Assembly: GCF_019218295.1 (NCBI RefSeq)
Contig: NZ_JAHUZF010000004.1
Span: forward strand, 1-64,000
Source: Maritimibacter sp. DP1N21-5
GTDB taxonomy: Bacteria; Pseudomonadota; Alphaproteobacteria; Rhodobacterales; Rhodobacteraceae
Length of the DNA: 64,000 bases
Direction: 5' to 3'
Under the pieces are notes generated by a model. That model saw only the letters and a program-made list of their open reading frames with translations. It had not been told where the DNA came from and ran no database searches. Each line of letters starts with the position of its first letter. Position 1 is the stretch's first letter. Positions 55,948 to 64,000 of this stretch are shown here, piece after piece. The position numbers were made by a program, and so were the translations under genes.

Positions 55948-58833
55948 ATGTTCGCGGAGCTTTGCATAACGTCCAACTTCACCTTCCTCACGGGTGGCTC
56001 GCACCCCGAGGAATACGTGGAACGGGCCGCGCTTACGGGAATGAGCGCCCTCGCGGTGGCCGATGTGAATTCGGTCGCCGGGATCGTGCGCGCCTTTACC
56101 CAGGCCAAGACCATCGCGCGCCAGATCGCGGACCGGGACCGGCAGGAGGTCGCGCTTGGACCCATCGGTCCGCCCGCGCCCGCGCATCTGCCCAAACCGC
56201 CTTCTGCCGACATCCGCAACGTGCCCCGGCTGCTGCCTGCCGCGACGCTCGTCACCACCGACGGTCTGCGGGTGACGGTGCTGCCCCGGACGCGGGCGGG
56301 CTGGGGGCGTCTGTCGCGGGTCATCTCGACCGGGCGGCTTCGGGCGGAAAAGGGGGACTGCCTGCTCCATACCGGGGATCTCGCGGGGGCACTCGAGGAC
56401 TGCGTGCTCCTGCTCCATCCGGGCACCGCACCTAAATGGGAAGCCAATGCGCGCCGCCTGATCCGGGCGCAGGAGCGCGACATCTACCTCGTCATGGCCC
56501 CAGCCTATGATGGGCAGGACCGGGCGCGTTTTGCCCGGCTCACCCGGCAGGCGCGGACCCTTGGTATCCCCACCGTCGCCGCCGCCGCGCCGATCATGCA
56601 CCACGCCCGCCGCCGCCGGATCACCGACGTGCTGACCGCCGTCCGGCTGGGGGTGCGGATCGAGGCGCTGGGGCGCAACGCGCAGGTCAACGCCGAACGC
56701 CGTCTGCGCACCGAGGCCGAGATGCTGCGACTTTATCCGGGCTACGAGGATGCCGTGCACCGGGCGGGCGAGATTGCGGACAGTCTGCGCTTTCAACTGG
56801 ACGAACTGCGCTACGAATATCCCTCGGAAATTTCGGGCGACGAAACCCCCGCCGCCCGGCTTGAACGGCTGGCGCGGGCCGGGCTGCGCGACCGCTATCC
56901 GGCAGGGGCACCGGAGCGGGTAACGAAGATGCTGGAGCATGAACTCGCGCTCATCGCCAAGCTGAAATACGAGCCCTATTTCCTGACCGTGAACGACATC
57001 GTCGCCTTCGCTCGGTCGCGAAACATCCTGTGTCAGGGGCGCGGCTCGGCGGCCAATTCCGTGGTCTGCTATGCGCTGGGCGTGACGAGTGTCTCGCCCG
57101 AGATCGGCACGATGGTCTTCGAGCGTTTCGTGTCGGAAGCCCGCGACGAGCCGCCCGACATCGACGTGGATTTCGAACACGAGCGGCGCGAGGAGGTCAT
57201 CCAGCACATCTATCAGCGGTATGGTCGCCACCGCGCGGGGCTTTGCGCCACCGTGATCCACTACCGCGGCAAGCGCGCCATTCGCGAGGTCGGGCGCGTG
57301 ATGGGTCTGTCTGAGGACACGATTGCCTCCATGTCCTCGCAGGTCTGGGGCTGGGGCGGATCGGGGATGCGCACCGAACGGCTGCGCGAGATCGGGCTTG
57401 ATCCGACTGACCCGAAGCTCGGTCAGGTGCTCGACCTCGTGGACGAGATACAGGGCTTTCCCCGGCATCTGTCCCAGCACGTGGGGGGGTTCATCATCAC
57501 CGAGGGGCGGCTTGATGAACTCGTCCCCATCGAGAACGCGACGATGGAGGATCGCACGGTGATCTGCTGGGACAAAGACGACATCGACTCGCTCGGGATT
57601 TTGAAGGTCGATGTCCTTGCGCTCGGGATGCTGACCTGTATCCGCAAGGCGTTCGACCTGATGGGCCGGCATCTTGGCCTCGACTATGGCCTCGCGACGC
57701 TCCCGCCCGAGGACCAAGGGGTCTATGACATGCTGTGCCGGGCCGACAGTCTGGGCGTGTTCCAGGTCGAAAGCCGGGCGCAGATGAACTTTCTCCCCCG
57801 GATGAAACCGCGCACGTTCTACGACCTCGTTATTCAGGTCGCGATCATCCGGCCGGGGCCGATCCAAGGCGACATGGTGCATCCCTTTATCCGGCGCAGG
57901 AATGGTGAAGAAGCAGTCGCGTTTCCCTCCGACGAACTGGGCACTGTGCTGGCGAAAACGCTGGGCGTGCCGCTGTTTCAGGAACAGGCCATGCAGATCG
58001 CCATCGTCGGCGCGGGGTTTTCGCCGGAAGAGGCCGACCAGTTGCGTCGGGCGCTCGCCACGTTCAAGAAGCACGGCAACGTGTCGGATTTCCGCACCCG
58101 GTTCCTGAGGGGCATGCGCCAGAATGGCTATGACCTCGACTTCGCCGAGCGCTGTTTTTCCCAGATCGAAGGCTTCGGCTCCTACGGCTTTCCCGAAAGC
58201 CATGCGGCGAGCTTCGCGCTCCTCGTCTATGCCTCCGCCTGGATCAAATGCCATCACCCGGCGGTCTTCGCCTGTGCGCTTTTGAATTCGCAACCCATGG
58301 GCTTCTACGCCCCTGCCCAGATCGTGCGCGATGCTCGCGAACACGGGGTCGAGGTGCGCCCGCTGTGCATCAACGCGAGCTACTGGGACAACGTGCTCGA
58401 GCACGACGGGCGCGGCGGGCTCGCGCTGCGGCTGGGGTTCCGGCAGATGAAGGGGATGACCGAGGACGAGGCGGGCTGGATCACCGGGGCGCGGGGCAAC
58501 GGATATACCTGTGTCGAGGATGTCTGGCGCCGGGCCGGGACCGCGCCCCGGCTGCTCGCCCGTCTGGCCGAGGCGGATGCCTTTGCCGGGCTGCGTCTGT
58601 CGCGGCGCGAGGCGCTCTGGCAGGCGCGCGCGATCACCGGGGACGAGCCGCTGCCGCTCTTTTCCGGTGACCTGGACGGCGAGGGGATCTTCGAGCCCGC
58701 CGTGGTGCTGCCCGAGATGACCGAGGGCGAGGAGGTGGTGGAGGATTACGCGGCGCTGCGGCTGACGCTGCGGTCGCATCCCATCGCGCTGATCCGGCAT
58801 CTCCTCACGCCCGGCCTGAGCGCGGGCGGCTGA
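55948..58833 (+). CDS. dnaE2: Error-prone DNA polymerase DnaE2 (ImuC), C-terminally short
   Basis: 961 aa; DnaE2 is usually ~1050-1100. PHP domain at the N-terminus (SNFTFLTGGSHPEEYVERA, with the usual His of ELH replaced by Cys), palm motifs QGRGSAANSVVCYALG near 356, PDIDVDFEHERREEV near 403 and GILKVDVLALGML near 550, then helix-hairpin-helix-like HVEV region. It stops shortly after LRSHPIALIRHLL, so the C-terminal OB-fold (~110 residues) is missing. Bypasses lesions with ImuB in the SOS response; imuA/imuB are not adjacent. A LexA-like box is upstream. Confidence 0.9.
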   Translation: MFAELCITSNFTFLTGGSHPEEYVERAALTGMSALAVADVNSVAGIVRAFTQAKTIARQIADRDRQEVALGPIGPPAPAHLPKPPSADIRNVPRLLPAATLVTTDGLRVTVLPRTRAGWGRLSRVISTGRLRAEKGDCLLHTGDLAGALEDCVLLLHPGTAPKWEANARRLIRAQERDIYLVMAPAYDGQDRARFARLTRQARTLGIPTVAAAAPIMHHARRRRITDVLTAVRLGVRIEALGRNAQVNAERRLRTEAEMLRLYPGYEDAVHRAGEIADSLRFQLDELRYEYPSEISGDETPAARLERLARAGLRDRYPAGAPERVTKMLEHELALIAKLKYEPYFLTVNDIVAFARSRNILCQGRGSAANSVVCYALGVTSVSPEIGTMVFERFVSEARDEPPDIDVDFEHERREEVIQHIYQRYGRHRAGLCATVIHYRGKRAIREVGRVMGLSEDTIASMSSQVWGWGGSGMRTERLREIGLDPTDPKLGQVLDLVDEIQGFPRHLSQHVGGFIITEGRLDELVPIENATMEDRTVICWDKDDIDSLGILKVDVLALGMLTCIRKAFDLMGRHLGLDYGLATLPPEDQGVYDMLCRADSLGVFQVESRAQMNFLPRMKPRTFYDLVIQVAIIRPGPIQGDMVHPFIRRRNGEEAVAFPSDELGTVLAKTLGVPLFQEQAMQIAIVGAGFSPEEADQLRRALATFKKHGNVSDFRTRFLRGMRQNGYDLDFAERCFSQIEGFGSYGFPESHAASFALLVYASAWIKCHHPAVFACALLNSQPMGFYAPAQIVRDAREHGVEVRPLCINASYWDNVLEHDGRGGLALRLGFRQMKGMTEDEAGWITGARGNGYTCVEDVWRRAGTAPRLLARLAEADAFAGLRLSRREALWQARAITGDEPLPLFSGDLDGEGIFEPAVVLPEMTEGEEVVEDYAALRLTLRSHPIALIRHLLTPGLSAGG

Positions 58834-58841
58834 GGCCGGAA

Positions 58842-58867
58842 TTTGAGTACTTGGGGAAAGATGAAAG
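58842..58867 (+). repeat. Copy of the dispersed GGGAAAGATGAAAGG repeat
   Basis: The word from 58842 to 58867 matches 16029-16054 at most positions and shares GGGAAAGATGAAAGG. It lies just after dnaE2. Confidence 0.65.
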
Positions 58868-58925
58868 GTGGAAGCGGGGGCGGTCTGGCGCTAAGAGGCA
58901 GGCAACGCTTATCCGGGAGCCTGCC

Positions 58926-59606
58926 ATGAGTTTCGACCGCACCACCATCAAGATCGCCCCTTCGATCCTCTCCGCCGATTTCGCCAATTTCGGGGCCGAG
59001 ATCCGCGCGATCGAGGAACAGGGCGCCGACTGGGTCCATGTGGACGTGATGGACGGGCACTTCGTGCCCAACCTGACCTTCGGCCCGCCCGCGGTGAAAG
59101 CCTTCCGCCCGCATGTGAAGACGGTGATGGACGTGCACCTCATGATCTCGCCGGTCGATGCCTATATCGACGCCTACGCCGAGGCCGGGGCCGATGTCCT
59201 GACCGCCCATGTGGAGGCCGGACCCCATATCCACCGGACGCTTCAGGCGATCCGGGGGGCGGGGATGAAGGCCGGGGTGGCACTCAATCCCGGCACGCCC
59301 GCCGAGGCGATCCGCCATGTGCTCGACATGGCCGATCTCGTCTGCGTGATGACGGTGAACCCCGGGTTCGGCGGGCAGAAGTTCATCGACATGACCGAAA
59401 AGGTCCGCACCCTGCGCCAGATGATCGGTGACCGCCCCGTGCATATCGAGATCGACGGCGGGGTCGATCCGATCACCGCGCCGCTCGTGGTCGAGGCGGG
59501 GGCCGATGTGCTCGTCGCCGGCTCGGCGGTCTTCAAGGGCGGCTCGGTCGACACGCCCGAGGTCTATGGCCAGAACATGAAGGCGATCCGCGCCAGCTAC
59601 GCCTGA
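58926..59606 (+). CDS. rpe: Ribulose-phosphate 3-epimerase
   Basis: 226 aa TIM barrel interconverting ribulose-5-P and xylulose-5-P. Motifs: IAPSILSADFANFG (residues ~9-22), WVHVDVMDGHFVPNLTFGP near 36, MDVHLMI near 66, VMTVNPGFGGQKFI near 142 and EIDGGVD near 176. ATG 58926 has GGGAG upstream; the in-frame extension to 58851 is not rpe-like. Convergent with the next gene, ends overlap by 10 bp. Confidence 0.96.
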   Translation: MSFDRTTIKIAPSILSADFANFGAEIRAIEEQGADWVHVDVMDGHFVPNLTFGPPAVKAFRPHVKTVMDVHLMISPVDAYIDAYAEAGADVLTAHVEAGPHIHRTLQAIRGAGMKAGVALNPGTPAEAIRHVLDMADLVCVMTVNPGFGGQKFIDMTEKVRTLRQMIGDRPVHIEIDGGVDPITAPLVVEAGADVLVAGSAVFKGGSVDTPEVYGQNMKAIRASYA

Positions 59607-60772
59607 CCCTCCGCGCGTTCGCCGCGCAGACGTTCGAGCAGGGCATTCGACACATGGCCATCGGGGACGAGCCCCCGGGCGCGCTGATACGCGCGCACCG
59701 CGCGGTCCGTGCCGGGTCCTTCCGTGCCGTCCAGTTCCTGCGTCGCGTAGCCGAGCGCATTGAGGTGGATCTGGACTTCCCGCAGGTCGTCGGGTCCGGG
59801 CACGTGGCTGTCGTCCGGCCATGATCCGCGAAACGGCTTGCCGCCCCCGATCCGGTCGGCAAGGTGGCCGATGGCGATCGCGTAGTTTCGCGACCGGTTG
59901 TAGCGCAGAAGCACGTGGTAATTGCGCAGGACCATCAGCGCGACGCGGCCCGCGCCGGCGGGCAGCAGCACCGAGGCGCCGCCATAGTCGGGAATGCGCG
60001 CCCCATCGGCGGTCGAAAGCCCGCAGGATTCCCAGGTGGCGGTCGGAAAGCTCTGCTCGGTGCCGGTCACGGCATGGTCGAAATCGGGCGGGAGCGTCAG
60101 TTCATAGCCCCAGGGCTGGCCGCGCCGCCAACCATGCTTGGCGAGGAAATGCGCGATCGTGGCCAGCGCATCTGCAGGATCGTCGGACCAGACGTCGACC
60201 CGTCCCTTACCCGAGAGGGTGCGACCGAAGTCGAGAAAGGTCGAGGGCAGAATATTGCCGTGGCCCATTCCGCCGGACCAGTTCCCCCGCATGTCCCGCG
60301 CGGTGACATGGCCCGACTGAACGATGCGCAGCGCCGCGATCAGTTCCTCTTCGTGCACGGACCGTCGTTTGCCGCCATAGGCAAGGCTCGCATGGCTCGA
60401 CAGGACGGAAAGCTCGCCGCGCGCCGCGCCGAAGCCGGTCTCGAGCCCCCAGATCGCAGCGATGACCTCGGGGTCCACGCCGAAGAGCCGTTCGACCTCG
60501 ACCAGGAGGGACCGGTGCCTGCGAATGGAAAGACGACCGTTCTTGATCCGCTCGGGACTGGCCGCGACATCGAGGTATTCCCAGATTGGGAGAAGCCGGT
60601 GCGGGTTCTGGTCCTGCAGGTCGATCACGTCAGGCAGAAGGCACGCGTCCTTCATGGCGCCGTCATAGACCGACGCCCGGATCATGCGAGCGAGGGCCCG
60701 TTCGCGCATGGTCGTCTCGACCCAGGTCCGAAAGTCCGTTCCGCCTTCGGGTGAGGGAGCCGCGTCCTCCAT
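59597..60772 (-). CDS. MltB-type lytic transglycosylase without visible signal peptide
   Basis: 391 aa. SLT-2 domain with the catalytic Glu in VIAAIWGLETGFGAARG near residue 108 and a changed version of the usual GxMGxxQFMPSS loop (GGMGHGNILPSTFLDFG near 166). The C-terminal ~65 residues are a peptidoglycan-binding repeat (LREVQIHLNALGYATQELDG; AVRAYQRARGLVPDG). The N-terminus (MEDAAPSPEGGTDFRTWVE) has no hydrophobic stretch, and none is found in frame upstream, so export is unexplained: a lost signal or sequence error. Confidence 0.85.
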   Translation of the reverse strand: MEDAAPSPEGGTDFRTWVETTMRERALARMIRASVYDGAMKDACLLPDVIDLQDQNPHRLLPIWEYLDVAASPERIKNGRLSIRRHRSLLVEVERLFGVDPEVIAAIWGLETGFGAARGELSVLSSHASLAYGGKRRSVHEEELIAALRIVQSGHVTARDMRGNWSGGMGHGNILPSTFLDFGRTLSGKGRVDVWSDDPADALATIAHFLAKHGWRRGQPWGYELTLPPDFDHAVTGTEQSFPTATWESCGLSTADGARIPDYGGASVLLPAGAGRVALMVLRNYHVLLRYNRSRNYAIAIGHLADRIGGGKPFRGSWPDDSHVPGPDDLREVQIHLNALGYATQELDGTEGPGTDRAVRAYQRARGLVPDGHVSNALLERLRGERAEGQA

Positions 60773-60821
60773 CTTCGTTCTCCCGGCCCTCTGCCTCGCT
60801 CCTCCTGCGAACCGGCAGGGG

Positions 60822-63077
60822 CTAGCGTCTGGTGCGATGAACCTTCTTGCGGGCTTTCGCCGCCTGTTTCGATGCTCTCGCAGGTTTGCGTTTCATACCC
60901 TCGCGCCCGGCCCCGCGCGGCGACGTCTTGACAGGGTTTCCGGCAACTTCGAGCAACTGGAACATGAGGCCCCCGGTCACCGGAACCGCTTCGGCGAGCC
61001 GCACGAGCACGGGCTGTCCCACCGTCAGTCTCAGCCCGGAACGTTCGCCCGTCAGCGCCTGTTCCCGATCGTCGAAGCGGAAGTATTCGTTCCCGATGGT
61101 GGAAATCGGGATAAGCCCGTCCGCGCCGGTTTCGTCCAGCCGCACGAAGGCCCCGAAGCGCTGGATGCCGGCAATCTTGCCGGTCATCTCGTCGCCGACC
61201 CGTTCGGACAGGAAGGCGGCGAGGTAGCGGTCGGTGGTGTCGCGCTCGGCCTCCATCGACCGGCGCTCGGTCTGGCTGATGTGGGTGGCGGTGGCTTCCA
61301 ACTGGTCGATGTCCTCTGGCGACAGGCCATCGTCGCCCCAGCCATGTGCGGTGATCAGCGCCCGGTGGACGATCAGGTCCGAATAGCGGCGGATCGGCGA
61401 GGTGAAATGGGCGTAATGGGTCAGCGCCAGGCCGAAGTGCCCGAAGTTCTGGGGGTGATAATAGGCCTGCGTCATCGACCGCAGCGTCGACATGTTGATC
61501 AACTCGTCAAACTCGCTGCCTTCCGCCTGGGACAGCAGGCGGTTCAGATGCGCGGTCTTGAGCACCTGGCCCTTGGCGAGGGTGAAGCCCGAGGCCTGCG
61601 CCACCTCGCGCAGGGCTTCCATTTTCTCGGGCGTCGGTTCCTCGTGGACGCGGTAAAGGAGCGGGCGATTCAAGCGCTCCAGCTCCTCGGCCGCTGCGAC
61701 ATTGGCGAGGACCATCATTTCTTCGATGAGCCGGTGAGCATCGAGACGTTCGGCGAAGCGGACACTCTCCACCTGTCCATCCTCGGTCAACACGATCTTG
61801 CGCTCGGGTAGGTCGAGGTCGAGTGGTTGCCGGTAGGCCCGCGCCCGCCGCAGCGCGTGATAGGCGCCGTAGAGGGGCGTGATGACCTCGTTCAAAAGCG
61901 GTGCGGTCTTGTCATTGGGCGCGCCGTCCTGCGCGGCCTGCACCTCCTGATAGGCGAGGGAGGCGCGGGACTTCATCAGCCCCCGGATGAAGCTGTGCGA
62001 GAGCTTGCGCCCGTCGGCGTCGATCACCATCCGCGTCGCAATGACCGCGCGAGGCACGCCTTCGTGAAGAGAACAGAGGTCGCCGGACAGGCGATCGGGG
62101 AGCATCGGCACGACCCGGTCGGGGAAATAGCTCGAGTTGCCGCGCTTGCGCGCCTCTGCATCGAGCGCGGAGCCGGGGGTGACGTAATGGGCGACATCGG
62201 CGATGGCGACCCAGATCACGAAGCCGCCCGGGTTGTTCGGGTTGTCGTCGGGATGGGCAAGAACGGCATCGTCGCGATCCCGCGCGTCATGCGGGTCGAT
62301 GGTGATGAGCGGCAGGTGGCGCAGGTCCTCGCGGCCGTCGAGCTCGGCGGGCGTCTGCGCGTCGGCCTCGTCGAGGACCGCATCGGGGAAGTCGTCCGGG
62401 ATACCGTGCTGGTGAATCGCGATGAGCGAGACCGCCTTCGCGGCCGAAGGATCACCCAGACGTGCGACGACCCTGGCCTTGGGAAGCCCCAGCCGACCCT
62501 TGGGCCCGACCTGCTGCGCCTCGACCAGCTCGCCGTCCCTGGCACCTTCCTCTGCGCCGGCGGGAACCATCCATTCCTTGTCGGCACCCTTGTCGATGGG
62601 AGTGATGCGCCCGCCTTCGTGGCCCTTGCGGTAGATCCCCAGAATGGTCTTGGCATGTTGACCGATCTTGCGGATCAGGCGGGCGGTATAGTCGTAATCC
62701 TCGCCTGCCTCTTCCGTCATCCGGCACAGGATGCGGTCGCCCTTGGCCAGTCCCGGGTCGCCCTTCTTCGCGATGAAAAGGATGCGTGGCGGCGTGCCCT
62801 CGCCCTGCCATTCCAGCGCCCGGGCCATCACGTCGCCGTCGGGCGAGATTTCGGAGACTTCGAGCATCGCGACCGGCGGCAGCTTGTCGGGGTCGCGGTA
62901 GGTCTTGGTCCGCTTCTGCAGCTGCCCGTCCGCCTCCAGCTCGCGCAGGATGCGTTTGAGGTCGATCCGTTCCGCGCCCTTGATGCCAAATGCCTTGGCG
63001 ATGTCGCGTTTCGAGGTCTGGGTCGGGTTGTCGGAAATCCAGGCGAGGATTTCGTCCTTCGTGGGGATGCGTGCCAT
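60822..63077 (-). CDS. rnr: Ribonuclease R
   Basis: 751 aa 3'-5' exoribonuclease. N-terminal winged helix (KRDIAKAFGIKGAERIDLKRIL), cold-shock-like domains, RNB catalytic core with DPHDARDRDDAVLAH near residue 258 carrying the Mg-binding Asp, HYAHFTSPIRRYSDLIVHRAL near 545, an S1 domain around 640-720 (GKIAGIQRFGAFVRLDETGADGLIP region), and a Lys/Arg-rich tail. Degrades structured RNA and tmRNA-tagged messages. 12 bp before it on the same strand is the DUF2064 gene. Confidence 0.96.
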   Translation of the reverse strand: MARIPTKDEILAWISDNPTQTSKRDIAKAFGIKGAERIDLKRILRELEADGQLQKRTKTYRDPDKLPPVAMLEVSEISPDGDVMARALEWQGEGTPPRILFIAKKGDPGLAKGDRILCRMTEEAGEDYDYTARLIRKIGQHAKTILGIYRKGHEGGRITPIDKGADKEWMVPAGAEEGARDGELVEAQQVGPKGRLGLPKARVVARLGDPSAAKAVSLIAIHQHGIPDDFPDAVLDEADAQTPAELDGREDLRHLPLITIDPHDARDRDDAVLAHPDDNPNNPGGFVIWVAIADVAHYVTPGSALDAEARKRGNSSYFPDRVVPMLPDRLSGDLCSLHEGVPRAVIATRMVIDADGRKLSHSFIRGLMKSRASLAYQEVQAAQDGAPNDKTAPLLNEVITPLYGAYHALRRARAYRQPLDLDLPERKIVLTEDGQVESVRFAERLDAHRLIEEMMVLANVAAAEELERLNRPLLYRVHEEPTPEKMEALREVAQASGFTLAKGQVLKTAHLNRLLSQAEGSEFDELINMSTLRSMTQAYYHPQNFGHFGLALTHYAHFTSPIRRYSDLIVHRALITAHGWGDDGLSPEDIDQLEATATHISQTERRSMEAERDTTDRYLAAFLSERVGDEMTGKIAGIQRFGAFVRLDETGADGLIPISTIGNEYFRFDDREQALTGERSGLRLTVGQPVLVRLAEAVPVTGGLMFQLLEVAGNPVKTSPRGAGREGMKRKPARASKQAAKARKKVHRTRR

Positions 63078-63089
63078 GGAATTGGCGTA

Positions 63090-63692
63090 TCACGCGCGCT
63101 GTGTCGCGTCAGTGGGAAAAATGGTGGCCAGATCGGCGACGGTATCGACATCGTCGAGCGTCGGCAGAAACGTGGCGGAGGGGAGAGTGACGAGCGTATC
63201 GGCCAAGGCGTGCTCCGTGGACCAGCGGACCTTCGCGAAGAGGTTCGCCGGGATGCGCCGCCGCGTGTCGAGGCCGATGGCCCAGAAGCCGCCGTCGGAG
63301 GCGGGCCCGATCACCGCGCGGTGCCGAGCAAGGGCCCGAAACGCGTCGGACAGGATCGGCCGCGTGATCCCGGGAATGTCCGTGCCGATGATGAGGACCG
63401 GTCCGCGCGGCAGGCGCCGGAACACCCGCGCCATCCGGTCGCCAAGGTCGCCGGGGCCTTGGGGCAGGCGGGGGAGGCCGGGCAGGAGCGGCGCGGCGAC
63501 GGCCGAATCGGGCGCGACCGCAAGCATCATGGTCCAATGCGCGGAAGTGAGGTTGCGGGATATGTCGTGCAGGCGTTGCCGGGTCCAATACGCTGCCGGG
63601 AGGGCACCTATGTCAGCGGCCAGCCGGGTCTTCACCCGGCCGGGTCTCGGCTCCTTGGTCATAACGACGAGGCGGGGCCGCGACATCTCCAT
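63090..63692 (-). CDS. DUF2064 (TIGR04282-type) nucleotidyl/glycosyltransferase-like protein
   Basis: 200 aa, GT-A-like fold. Start motif RLVVMTKEPRPGRVKTRLA (residues ~6-24), IIGTDIPGI near 105 as a DxD-like site, and IGPASDGGFWAIGLD near 130. The family is annotated as putative glycosyltransferase with unknown substrate; MobA/CofC-like nucleotidyl transfer is another possibility. In line with rnr, 12 bp apart. Confidence 0.85.
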   Translation of the reverse strand: MEMSRPRLVVMTKEPRPGRVKTRLAADIGALPAAYWTRQRLHDISRNLTSAHWTMMLAVAPDSAVAAPLLPGLPRLPQGPGDLGDRMARVFRRLPRGPVLIIGTDIPGITRPILSDAFRALARHRAVIGPASDGGFWAIGLDTRRRIPANLFAKVRWSTEHALADTLVTLPSATFLPTLDDVDTVADLATIFPTDATQRA

Positions 63693-63717
63693 GTCTGGCC
63701 TGTGGGGTGCCGGTCAG

Positions 63718-63755
63718 GGATTCCGGGATTCTAGAATTCTAGAATCCCGGAATCC
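63718..63755. repeat. Perfect 38 bp palindrome with four GANTC sites
   Basis: Bases 63718-63755 equal their own reverse complement without a spacer, centred on GAATTC at 63734-63739. It contains GATTC at 63719-63723 and 63727-63731, and GAATC at 63742-63746 and 63750-63754. It lies in the 157 bp between two minus-strand genes, 26 bp upstream of the DUF2064 start. No T-run follows on either strand, so a simple terminator is unlikely. Confidence 0.9.
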
Positions 63756-63849
63756 GGAAACGTCAGTTTTCACAGTAGCTTGGCCTTTCCTGATTAAGGG
63801 CAAAGGTTTATCCCCCGGTGAAATTCCCGGTCCCGCAAGGCAGCGTGGA

Positions 63850-64000
63850 TCAGCGGATCGGCTCGATCAGCGCCTTGGTGAGCGTGCAGTCGCGCACGGT
63901 ATCGGCCGCGCAGTCCCGGGGTTCGAGATCCCGTGTCAGGCACAGCCGCGCTTCCTGGATATGTCCGTCGGTGCAGGACACGGTCAGCATGTCGGGCGTC
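63850..64000 (-). CDS. C-terminal end of a gene cut by the window edge (possible RNase T2)
   Basis: 50 codons to the stop at 63850, reading TPDMLTVSCTDGHIQEARLC then LTRDLEPRDCAAD and a final DCTLTKALIEPIR. Four cysteines and the EARLCLTRDLEPRDC pattern recall the C-terminus of ribonuclease T2 family proteins. The active-site blocks would be outside the window, so the name is tentative. Confidence 0.5.
   Translation of the reverse strand, partial: TPDMLTVSCTDGHIQEARLCLTRDLEPRDCAADTVRDCTLTKALIEPIR

Noticed and set aside
55873..58800. 975-codon minus-strand frame antisense to dnaE2
   Set aside because: Low-complexity Arg/His/Gly text, a codon-bias artefact of GC-rich DNA.
61827..63734. 635-codon plus-strand frame antisense to rnr
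   Set aside because: Shadow of RNase R; no domain pattern.

Overview
The window is a stretch of alphaproteobacterial chromosome, most likely from the order Rhodobacterales (Roseobacter-type). The evidence is the rRNA operon layout 16S-tRNA-Ile-tRNA-Ala-23S-5S, the high GC coding style, the cell-cycle methyltransferase CcrM beside rnhB, the neighbouring rsfS-rlmH and gpmI-envC-ctpA-rppH genes, and short dispersed palindromic repeats that look like those common in this family. No plasmid, phage, IS transposase or CRISPR array was seen. A genus cannot be named from the sequence alone.

Layout. 1-4.6 kb: an rRNA operon entered inside the 16S gene. 4.6-7.8 kb: a TPR/GT-B-like glycosyltransferase, then the Kdo precursor genes kdsD-kdsA with a strong terminator. 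8.0-18.9 kb: a pyrimidine-degradation locus with two look-alike promoters. The first drives preT-preA (dihydropyrimidine dehydrogenase). The second carries a perfect RutR-type operator and drives a carbamoyl-amide hydrolase, two small proteins, dihydropyrimidinase, a VOC protein and an NMT1/THI5-type ABC importer. That importer is split by a 400 bp repeat-rich insert. Together these genes would import a pyrimidine, reduce it, open the ring and remove the carbamoyl group. 18.9-22.1 kb: copper homeostasis (cueR-copA divergent from copZ) with a textbook CueR promoter. 22.1-24.5 kb: DUF4170, a divergent Kdo-transferase and an LpxK homologue that has lost its hallmark motifs. 24.5-31.8 kb: DsbA-like protein, DciA-like protein, mutY, alkB, ccrM, rnhB and small exported or membrane proteins, one of them a membrane-tethered winged-helix protein.

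31.9-34.2 kb: an AT-richer acyltransferase/SGNH gene and a gene fragment beside tRNA-Arg(CCT), probably acquired. 34.2-41.5 kb: LacI-family repressor, a two-domain lysozyme-inhibitor protein, inositol-phosphatase/CysQ family, pmbA, SDR plus enoyl-CoA hydratase, an exported phosphodiesterase-type protein and a membrane protein. 42-46 kb: leuCD and an acyl-CoA synthetase. 46-55.7 kb: MscS channel, rsfS-rlmH, KefB-type antiporter, and the overlapping chain gpmI-envC-ctpA followed by rppH and an exported protein. 55.9-64 kb: a short dnaE2 behind a LexA-like box, rpe, an MltB-type transglycosylase without signal peptide, rnr, a DUF2064 protein, a perfect 38 bp palindrome carrying four GANTC sites, and the C-terminal end of a gene that may be an RNase T2.

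The points most worth a second look are the RutR-operator/twin-promoter pyrimidine regulon with its unexplained small proteins, the motif-degenerate WaaA/LpxK pair, the GANTC-loaded palindrome in a genome that encodes CcrM, the membrane-tethered winged-helix protein, and the shortened dnaE2.
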